From the NCBI RefSeq assembly GCF_007559025.1, contig NZ_CP041765.1, positions 678,679-742,678 on the forward strand: 64,000 bases of DNA, in the 5' to 3' direction. Every line of letters starts with the position of its first letter. The first letter of the stretch is position 1. The notes under the pieces are model-generated. The model had not been told where the DNA came from. It searched no databases and saw nothing but the letters and a program-made list of their open reading frames with translations. The position numbers were made by a program, and so were the translations under genes. This document shows, piece by piece, positions 54,562 to 61,689 of this stretch. Source of the DNA: Tomitella fengzijianii. GTDB lineage: Bacteria > Actinomycetota > Actinomycetes > Mycobacteriales > Mycobacteriaceae.

Positions 54562-55559
54562 CAATCCGACGCAATCCGATACTGACGGGCGTCATCGGCA
54601 TCCTCATGGTGGTGCTGCTGGCCGTGGCGTCGTTCTCGTTCAAGTCGCTGCCCTTCATCGGGGCCGGCCCCGTCTATCACGCGGAGTTCGCTGAGGCCGC
54701 GGGCCTCAAGGAAGGCAACGAGGTGCGTGTGGCAGGGGTCAAGGCCGGCCAGGTGACCGGCGTGGAGCTCGAGGGCGACAAGGTCCTCGTCGCGTTCCGG
54801 GTGACCGACACGTGGGTCGGCGACCAGTCGACGGCGAGCATCCAGATCAAGACCCTGCTCGGCTCGAAGTACCTGGCGCTCGACCCGCGCGGCTCCGAAC
54901 GCGCCGATCCCGACGTCACCATTCCGCTCTCGCGGACCAGCTCCCCGTACGACGTGGTCCAGGCGCTCTCGGACGCGGCGGAGAGCGTGGGGGAGATCGA
55001 CAGCGCCCAGCTGGCGCAGAGTATGCAGGTGCTTTCCGAAGCGTTCGCGAAGACCCCCGAACACGTGCAGAGCGCCCTCGACGGCGTCACGCGGCTCTCG
55101 GAGACCATCGCCTCGCGTGACCAGGAGATCCGGCACCTCTTCGACGCGACGAAGCAGACGAGTCAGATCCTCGCCGATCGCAACCAGGAGTTCGAGCAGA
55201 TCCTGGCGCACTCGGCGGACCTGCTCGCCGAGTTCAACGCGCGACGGGACGCCATCCACCGGCTGCTGGTCCGTACTCAGGACCTGTCCACTCAGCTGAG
55301 GGGCCTGGTGGCGGACAACGAGGAGCAGATCGGACCGGCGCTGACCCAGCTGCAACAGGTTGTGGATCTGCTGCAGAAGAACCAGGACAACATCGACAAG
55401 GCGCTGGTGCAGGCGCCCGTGTTCTACCGGCTGTTCAACAACTCGCTCGGCAACGGGCGCTGGTGGGACACGATCGTCGGAAACGTGGTCCCGCCGGGGC
55501 TCCCCGACGTGCCGTCGCCGCGTGAACCGGTCCGCAAACTCGACGGGGGAGGGAACTGA
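54558..55559 (+). CDS. mceC: Mce family protein C
   Basis: 333 aa. N-terminal helix, MCE domain with NEVRVAGVKAGQVTGVEL and IKTLLGSKYLAL, then repeated helical segments (SQILADRNQEFEQIL). GTG 54558 overlaps mceB by GTGA. Short C-terminus without the Pro-rich tail of some MceC. mceD starts 3 bp after the stop. Confidence 0.92.
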   Translation: MTIRRNPILTGVIGILMVVLLAVASFSFKSLPFIGAGPVYHAEFAEAAGLKEGNEVRVAGVKAGQVTGVELEGDKVLVAFRVTDTWVGDQSTASIQIKTLLGSKYLALDPRGSERADPDVTIPLSRTSSPYDVVQALSDAAESVGEIDSAQLAQSMQVLSEAFAKTPEHVQSALDGVTRLSETIASRDQEIRHLFDATKQTSQILADRNQEFEQILAHSADLLAEFNARRDAIHRLLVRTQDLSTQLRGLVADNEEQIGPALTQLQQVVDLLQKNQDNIDKALVQAPVFYRLFNNSLGNGRWWDTIVGNVVPPGLPDVPSPREPVRKLDGGGN

Positions 55560-55562
55560 CGC

Positions 55563-56795
55563 ATGGCTGTGCTCAATCGTGTTTCGAACAAGCTCGTCGC
55601 GTTCATCGCGCTGTTCCTGGTGCTCCTGGCGGTGGCGGGGACCGCGGTGTGGTTCGTCTTCTTCCGCGCCGAGCCCACCCGCATCACCGCGTACTTCGAT
55701 CGGACGGTCGGCATCTACTCCGGGTCCAAGGTGATGGTCCTCGGCGTGGAGGTCGGAAAGGTCGCTTCGGTCGACCCCGCCGGCGCGGACGTGAAGGTGG
55801 TCATGACCGTCGACGGCGACGTGGACATCCCCGCGGGGGTCACCGCAGTTCAGGTGACGCCCTCCGTGGTTCCCGACCGGTACGTGCAGCTGGCGCCGGC
55901 GTACTCGGGCGGCCCGAAGCTTCCGCAGAACGCCACACTCGACCGCGACCACACCCGCACCCCCGTCGAGATCGACGAGATGTACAAGAGCATCCAGGAG
56001 GTGTCGGAGGCGCTGGGGCCGGACGGCGCGAACAAGAACGGCGCGCTGACCAACCTCGTCAACAGCGCCGCCGCCAATCTGGACGGTAACGGCGATTCGA
56101 TCAACAAGACGATCGAGAAGCTCAGCGATGCCGCTCGGACGCTGTCGGACTCGCGCGGGGACATCTTCGCCACCGTCCGCAACCTGCAGACGTTCGCGAG
56201 CACTCTCGCGGAGCACGATGCGCAAGTGCGGGAGTTCAATTCCCAGATGGCGCAGTTCAATGATTTCCTGGACGGCGAGCGCGGCAACATGGCCGAGTCG
56301 ATCAAACAGTTGTCCTACGCGCTCGGCGACGTGTCCCGGTTCGTCCATGACAACAAGGACCTGCTTGAGAGCAACATCAAGGGACTCGCATCGGTCACCC
56401 AGACGGTCGCGGGCCACCGTGAGGGGCTCAAGGAATCGCTGTCCCTGATGCCGCTGGCCATCGCCAACTTCATCGACGCGTACGACCCCGACTCGGGCAC
56501 CGTCCAGATGCGGCTCGGCTTCCCCATGCTGCAGGACCCGCTGTACGAGATCGGCTGCCAGATGCTGAACATGGGCAAGATGGGTCCGGGCATCCCCGAG
56601 TACGAGGCGCTGGAGAAGAAGATGCGGCCGGTCATGGACCAGTGCAAGGCCATCGCCGACAAGGTCACCGCGGGTGTCAAGACTCCGACGCTGAATCTGC
56701 CGTTCGGCGTCCTCAGTGGCGACAATCTGCAGCGTTCCCCGGTCCCGGGGACGGTGCCGGGCGTCGTTTCGCCGCGGTTCGAGGGGGGCAACTGA
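55563..56795 (+). CDS. mceD: Mce family protein D
   Basis: 410 aa. Helix near residues 9-33, MCE domain with GSKVMVLGVEVGKVASVD and PSVVPDRYVQLAP, long helical arm to about 310, then a C-terminal region ending in PGVVSPRFEGGN. The stop overlaps the mceE start as TGATG (56793-56797). Confidence 0.92.
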   Translation: MAVLNRVSNKLVAFIALFLVLLAVAGTAVWFVFFRAEPTRITAYFDRTVGIYSGSKVMVLGVEVGKVASVDPAGADVKVVMTVDGDVDIPAGVTAVQVTPSVVPDRYVQLAPAYSGGPKLPQNATLDRDHTRTPVEIDEMYKSIQEVSEALGPDGANKNGALTNLVNSAAANLDGNGDSINKTIEKLSDAARTLSDSRGDIFATVRNLQTFASTLAEHDAQVREFNSQMAQFNDFLDGERGNMAESIKQLSYALGDVSRFVHDNKDLLESNIKGLASVTQTVAGHREGLKESLSLMPLAIANFIDAYDPDSGTVQMRLGFPMLQDPLYEIGCQMLNMGKMGPGIPEYEALEKKMRPVMDQCKAIADKVTAGVKTPTLNLPFGVLSGDNLQRSPVPGTVPGVVSPRFEGGN

Positions 56796-58225
56796 TGTGG
56801 TGGCGTAGGAGTGCGGCGCCCGCCTCTGGGGCGCAGGCGTGCCCGGAGGGGGAACCGCGCCAAGGCATGCGCGGCGTAGGGCGCGGCCGGCTGGCGGTAG
56901 GGGCCTGCATGGCCGGTGCCGCGCTGGTGCTGAGCGCGTGCGGGACTAGCGGCGTGTACAGCCTGCCGCTGCCCGGCGGCGCGGACACCGGCGACCATCC
57001 GATGACGATCACCGCGGACTTCGCGGACGTGCTCTCCCTCGTGCCCCAGTCCGCGGTGAAGGTCGGCGGGATCGCCGTCGGCCAGGTCAAGACCATCGAG
57101 CTCGCCCCGGACGGCTGGTCCGCGCGATTGACGCTGGAGATCCGGGGTGACGTGGGCCTGCCCGCCAACACCGCCGCCCGGATCGAGCAGACCAACCTGC
57201 TGGGCGAGAAGTTCGTGGCGCTGAGCCCGCCGACCGCCGTCGCGCCTACGGGCACGCTGGAGAACGGGGCGCAGATCCCGTTGCAACGGACCGGCCGCAG
57301 CACGCAGATCGAAGAGGTCCTCGGCGCGCTGTCTCTGCTCCTCAACGGCGGCGGGGTGGCGCAGGTCCAGCCGATCGTCGAGGAGATGAACAAGGCGATC
57401 GGCGGGCGCGAGTCGCAGACACGGGACCTGCTGGGACAGTTCACGGACCTGGTGGCCGGCGTCAACGAACAGCGGCAGTCGATCAGCGAGGCGCTCGACA
57501 GCCTGCAGACCCTCACCGGCACGGTCAGCAATCAGCGCGAGCAGATCCAGGCCATCCTGGAGGAACTGCCGGAAGGGGTCCGGATCCTCAGCGAACAGCG
57601 TCCCGACTTCGTCGCGCTGCTCAACCAGCTCGACCGCCTGGGCAAGGCGGGCACCGAGGTCATCACGACGACCCGTGAGGACGTGCTGCGGGACCTGCGT
57701 GCGATGCGCCCCACGATCCAGGCGCTGGCCGACAACGTCCCGTCGCTGGTGGGCGCACTGCCCATCCTGCCGACCTTCCCGATCCCCGATGAGATCCTGC
57801 AGGGTATCGAGGGCGGCTACGCGAACGTGTGGGTGTCGGCGGACCTGCGCATCGGTGAGACGCTCGCGAACCTCGGCGTGGGGCGTCCCGATCCGCGATA
57901 TGTCAAGCCGTACGGTGAGCATCAGGTGCCCGTCGACCTCAGCAATCCGTGGATCAACGGCAACGGCCCGCGACGCGGCTGGCCGACGGTGACGCTGCTG
58001 CCCTTGGCGGATGCCGCGCCGCCGTTCCAGCGCAATCCTGCGAGCCTGCCGCTCGGCGTCGTCGACGACGCGACCGACGCGGTACGGCAAGGGGCGGAAG
58101 CGGTACAGGACGGACTGGACCGCGCAGCCGATGCGCTGCCGCAGATCGGCCAGGTGGCCACGCCGCCCGCAGACGGGCAGGCACCCGCGGGCGATCCGGC
58201 AGACGGCCAGGGAGGTGGTGACTGA
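56795..58225 (+). CDS. mceE: Mce family lipoprotein E (LprK-like)
   Basis: 476 aa. A long Arg-rich n-region leads to the lipobox LSAC (Cys49), giving a lipid-anchored protein; MceE proteins are commonly lipoproteins. MCE domain with SAVKVGGIAVGQVKTIEL and EQTNLLGEKFVAL. The C-terminal 60 residues are Ala/Pro/Gly-rich. Overlaps mceD and mceF by TGATG on both sides. The internal ATG at 56864 (MRGVGRGR) could give a shorter signal peptide. Confidence 0.92.
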   Translation: MWWRRSAAPASGAQACPEGEPRQGMRGVGRGRLAVGACMAGAALVLSACGTSGVYSLPLPGGADTGDHPMTITADFADVLSLVPQSAVKVGGIAVGQVKTIELAPDGWSARLTLEIRGDVGLPANTAARIEQTNLLGEKFVALSPPTAVAPTGTLENGAQIPLQRTGRSTQIEEVLGALSLLLNGGGVAQVQPIVEEMNKAIGGRESQTRDLLGQFTDLVAGVNEQRQSISEALDSLQTLTGTVSNQREQIQAILEELPEGVRILSEQRPDFVALLNQLDRLGKAGTEVITTTREDVLRDLRAMRPTIQALADNVPSLVGALPILPTFPIPDEILQGIEGGYANVWVSADLRIGETLANLGVGRPDPRYVKPYGEHQVPVDLSNPWINGNGPRRGWPTVTLLPLADAAPPFQRNPASLPLGVVDDATDAVRQGAEAVQDGLDRAADALPQIGQVATPPADGQAPAGDPADGQGGGD

Positions 58226-59472
58226 TGCTGTCCCGACTGATGAAGATCCAACTGGTCGCGTTCGTCGTCATCGCCGTGCTGGGCATCGTCTACGTGGGCG
58301 GAAAGTACGCCCGCCTGGACGACCTCGTCGGCGTCGGCCGGTACACGGTGCACATGAACCTGAACCACTTCGGCGGGATCTTCCCCAACGCGGAGGTCTC
58401 CTACCGCGGCGTCCCCGTGGGCAGAGTCGGGGAGATGAGGCTGACGCCGGACGGGCTGCAGGTGGACCTGGAGCTCGAGAACGGGGGTCCCCAGATTCCG
58501 GAGTCCACACGCGTCGTCGTGGCCAACCGTTCGGCCATCGGCGAGCAGTACGTGGACTTCCAGCCGGTCAACGAGTCCGGTCCGTTCCTGGATGGCGGCG
58601 ACGTCATCCCGGCGGACCATACGTCCACGCCGATCCCCATCGAGGACCTGTTCCAATCGGTGTCGGGCCTCACGGAGTCGGTGCCGGTGGACGCGCTGAA
58701 GACCACCTTCACCGAGCTGGGCAAGGCGTTCAACGGTCGCGGGGACGACCTGCGCTCGCTGGTGCAGTCCGTGAACTCGTTCACCGACGAGGCGTCGAAG
58801 AACCTGCCGCAGACCCTGGACCTCATCACGGACAGCGTCACAGTGCTGGGCACGCAGTCCGATCAGTCCTCGGCCATCCAGTCCTACAGCGCCGACCTAG
58901 ACCGCATCACCCGGCAGCTCAAGTCGAGCGACCCGGACGTGCGGCGTCTCATCGGGACCGCCAAGGACGCCAGCGACGAGGTCGGCGATTTCGTCGGCAG
59001 GAGCGGCGACGATATCGCCTCTCTGCTCGCGGGGGCCAACGTGATCAGCGGCGTCGCCGATGAAGTCTGGGAAGGGCTGCGGGTCCTGCTGGCCGCGCTG
59101 CCGGCGTTGGGCGCGGCGTCGCCCACCGTCGCCCCGGGGGACGACACGATCCACATGGGCGTCGTGCTGGAGACCAACAACCCGGTCGCGTGCACACGGG
59201 GCTACGAGGGCACGCAGCAGATTCTCGCCGAGATGAAGGCGAAGAATCCGGACTTCGACGACACCACTGACGAGTTCCCGGTGAACCTCGACGCGTCCTG
59301 CGACGTGCCGCTCGGCAACCCGACGGGCGTGCGGAGTTCGGACCGGATCAAGTATGCGGACCCGAACACCGTGCAGCCCTGGGACGACAAGCCGAAGCAG
59401 GACCCGGACAAGCTGTATCTGCGGCCGATCGCGTCGCAGGTGGCGGCGCTGCTGGGCGTGACTCCGCGCTGA
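58225..59472 (+). CDS. mceF: Mce family protein F
   Basis: 415 aa. N-terminal helix near residues 7-28, MCE domain with AEVSYRGVPVGRVGEMRL and NRSAIGEQYVDFQP, then a helical arm and a C-terminal domain with an extended Pro/Asp tail. Last of the six Mce proteins. ATG 58225 overlaps mceE stop (TGATG). 190 bp separate its stop from the first Mce-associated gene. Confidence 0.92.
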   Translation: MLSRLMKIQLVAFVVIAVLGIVYVGGKYARLDDLVGVGRYTVHMNLNHFGGIFPNAEVSYRGVPVGRVGEMRLTPDGLQVDLELENGGPQIPESTRVVVANRSAIGEQYVDFQPVNESGPFLDGGDVIPADHTSTPIPIEDLFQSVSGLTESVPVDALKTTFTELGKAFNGRGDDLRSLVQSVNSFTDEASKNLPQTLDLITDSVTVLGTQSDQSSAIQSYSADLDRITRQLKSSDPDVRRLIGTAKDASDEVGDFVGRSGDDIASLLAGANVISGVADEVWEGLRVLLAALPALGAASPTVAPGDDTIHMGVVLETNNPVACTRGYEGTQQILAEMKAKNPDFDDTTDEFPVNLDASCDVPLGNPTGVRSSDRIKYADPNTVQPWDDKPKQDPDKLYLRPIASQVAALLGVTPR

Positions 59473-59519
59473 CGGCCGGCGCCGGCGATCCGGTACGGGC
59501 GCGGGGCGGTCCCGGCACG

Positions 59520-59639
59520 TAGCCTGCAGTGGTGCCTGGGGGTGAATGCGGGGCGTGCGGAAGACAGGCCGGAGCCCGGTGCCGCCTCACCGCGTGGCCG
59601 GGACGCGCAAGGTGGGCGGTCCGGGAGGCCCCGGGGTAG
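59520..59639 (+). other. possible leaderless small ORF ahead of the Mce-associated genes
   Basis: TAGCCT (59520-59525), 6 bases, GTG 59532, then 35 codons to TAG 59639. The product has three cysteines near its N-terminal half. No -35 is visible. Could be an upstream ORF controlling the downstream gene, or chance. Confidence 0.25.
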
Positions 59640-59662
59640 TCGAAACATCAGATTGGATAACT

Positions 59663-60376
59663 GTGACCGAAGCTGCGTCCCCGACGGACGGCGGAAAGCG
59701 TTCGCGCGACAAGGGCCTGATCGTGACCGTCGCACTGTGTTCAGCCGCGCTCGTGGCGGCGGTGGTGATGGCCGTGCTGTGGACCGTCGCCACCGTCCAG
59801 AGCGATTCGGCGGCGAACGCCGTCGCGTCGGACCGCAACGCGGCGGCGGACGCCGCGGGAGAGGCCGCCGTGGCGCTGACGACGGTGTCGATGGACGACA
59901 TCGACAAGAGCCTCGACGGGATGCACGACGTGACCACGGGTGAGCTCGCGCAGCAGTTCGCGCAGGGCCCGGCCCGCGACGACCTGTCGGCGGCGCTCAA
60001 GGAGACCGGCGTGTCGATGCGGACGGATCTCAACTCGGCGGTGCTGACCTCGTTCGACGACGAGAAGGAGACCGCCTCGGCCCTCGCCTTCGTGGTGCGG
60101 ACGCAGACGCTCCCCGACGGCCAGGATCGGGTGATGCGACAGGGGATCGGAATGTCGCTGGTCAAGCAGGACGGCGCGTGGAAGGTGTCGGACTTCGACA
60201 CGCGCTTCGCCGGCGTGGGGGATGCGGAGGGGAACAACACGGGAGCCGAGGACGTGCCCGCGCAGCCGGCGCCCGCCGACCCGGGCGCCGGCGCACCGGC
60301 ACCCGGCGGTGACGGGACCGGCGATACAGGCGGTCCGGCGCAGGGATCCGGCCAGCAGAACCCGGCAGGGTCGTGA
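59663..60376 (+). CDS. Mce-associated membrane protein 1
   Basis: 237 aa from GTG 59663. One helix near residues 18-45 (VALCSAALVAAVVMAVLWTV), then an extracytoplasmic domain with the Mas-type alpha/beta pattern (DDIDKSLDGMHDVTTGEL; VKQDGAWKVSDFDTRF) and a Pro/Gly/Ala tail. Such proteins sit after mceF and are thought to stabilise Mce complexes. The ATG at 59546 would add 39 residues without a helix. The ribosome site is poor for both. Confidence 0.72.
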   Translation: MTEAASPTDGGKRSRDKGLIVTVALCSAALVAAVVMAVLWTVATVQSDSAANAVASDRNAAADAAGEAAVALTTVSMDDIDKSLDGMHDVTTGELAQQFAQGPARDDLSAALKETGVSMRTDLNSAVLTSFDDEKETASALAFVVRTQTLPDGQDRVMRQGIGMSLVKQDGAWKVSDFDTRFAGVGDAEGNNTGAEDVPAQPAPADPGAGAPAPGGDGTGDTGGPAQGSGQQNPAGS

Positions 60377-60387
60377 GGAGGCTTTCG

Positions 60388-61185
60388 ATGAGGTTCGGTA
60401 AGAAGCCCGGCGACATGTCGGCGGATGCGGACGCGACGGACGCCGCGAAGAAGGCCGAGGACACGACGCAGGCGGACGCCGCCGACGAGTCTTCGGCGTC
60501 GGACACCGCGGCGTCGGACACCGCGGCGTCGGACACCGCGGCGGCGGACACCGCGGCGGCGGATACAGAGTCGGCGGATACAGCGGAAGGGGCTGTCCCC
60601 CTGACGGACGACGAAGCGACGGACACCGGAGCGAATGATCCCGGTGCGAAGGCCGGCGCGCCGCGGGGAGGGCGTCGTCGGCGTCTCGCGATGATCACCG
60701 CCGCTGCGGCGACGGTGGTCTTCACCCTGGCGGCGGCGCTCTCGGGATGGCAGTGGGCCGAGAACAACGGCCCGCATCCGGCGGATGTCAACGCGGCGTT
60801 CGTGGACCAGTCCGGGACGGCGCAGGCCGCGCAGGCCGCGCGCGACATCGTCCAGGGCGTCTTCTCGTACTCGTACCAGGACCTCGACGCCTATCAGGAT
60901 TCGCTCGCGAAGTTCCTCAACCAGGACATGCTGACCAGCTACCAGCAGACCGCCGATCAGAACGTGCAGATCATCACGCAGGCCAAGACCACCATCAAGG
61001 CCACCGTCGGCGAGGGCAATGTCGGGATCGAGAAGCTCGACGGCGACAAGGCCACCGCGGTCGTGATCATGGAACGCTCCGGTACCAACGGCGACTCGCA
61101 GCAGATCTCGGACGCCGCGCCGATGCGCGTGCAGATGGAGAAAGTCGACGGCCAGTGGAAGGCCTCGGACATGCGGCTGCTCTGA
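60388..61185 (+). CDS. Mce-associated membrane protein 2
   Basis: 265 aa from ATG 60388 with GAGGAGG 6 bases upstream, starting 12 bp after the previous stop. Residues 20-97 are a low-complexity Ala/Asp/Ser/Thr head with repeats of ASDTA. One helix near 99-121 follows, then a Mas-type domain (DIVQGVFSYSYQDLDAY, QWKASDMRLL). Partner of Mce-associated protein 1. Last gene of the operon. Confidence 0.78.
   Translation: MRFGKKPGDMSADADATDAAKKAEDTTQADAADESSASDTAASDTAASDTAAADTAAADTESADTAEGAVPLTDDEATDTGANDPGAKAGAPRGGRRRRLAMITAAAATVVFTLAAALSGWQWAENNGPHPADVNAAFVDQSGTAQAAQAARDIVQGVFSYSYQDLDAYQDSLAKFLNQDMLTSYQQTADQNVQIITQAKTTIKATVGEGNVGIEKLDGDKATAVVIMERSGTNGDSQQISDAAPMRVQMEKVDGQWKASDMRLL
60496..60585 (+). 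repeat. six 15-bp in-frame tandem repeats
   Basis: Units begin at 60496, 60511, 60526, 60541, 60556 and 60571. The first three are identical (encoding ASDTA); the others differ by 1-4 bases. They expand the low-complexity head of Mce-associated protein 2, a likely site of length change by slippage. Confidence 0.85.
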
Positions 61186-61689
61186 GGGCGTGATCACGCG
61201 GCGCGACCGCCACCCGCCGGAAGCGCGGTCGACGCCGGTCCGCGGCCGACCGGCGGAGGCGAAACGCCGGGCGGAGTCTTGACGTGGCGGCGCGGAACGG
61301 TCACCCTGATCCCGGACAGAAGGCCGTATCCGATCGCCGCTGGAGGAAGCAGGCGCGGGTCCCGGTGGCGGATGCCCGTCGCGCGCAGGTGGGCGCGACG
61401 GGTCCAGCGGTCATTACGGCGCTCGACATTGTTCGGGGATTGCGCTACTGTTGGACGTTGCGCTGGCTGCCTCCTGTCCACTTACCGTCTCCGGCGGGTC
61501 CTGGCGCCTGGTCCAATTGCGGAACTGCAGTGCGGAAACGCGGTGCGGGGCCCGCGAGTACCGATCAGGCCGCTTGTCACCTGTGGGTGCGGATTTGTCG
61601 GGAGTGCATCCGGCAGAATCCGCAGAACAGGTACAGCGGCGGCCGCCCGATTCGACGGCGGCGCGCGTGAGGTGCTGGAAGGACGCATC
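61186..61689 (+). other. 504-bp region before rpoB: promoter and long leader
   Basis: No protein-coding frame here looks real. It holds the candidate rpoB promoter and about 230 bases of leader. TTGACG at 61279 lacks a matching -10 and is not called. No strong terminator for the mce operon is seen, so read-through into rpoB is possible. Confidence 0.5.
61423..61451 (+). promoter_or_regulatory. candidate rpoB promoter TCGACA-N17-TACTGT
   Basis: -35 at 61423-61428 and -10 at 61446-61451, start near 61458. Good spacing; leader of about 232 bases to the rpoB start. Confidence 0.5.

Noticed and set aside
60496..60585. CRISPR-like array
   Set aside because: The units are contiguous, 15 bp and in frame within a gene; there are no spacers.
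61279..61307. TTGACG as the rpoB -35
   Set aside because: No TANNNT hexamer lies 16-18 bp downstream; the 61423-61451 pair fits better.
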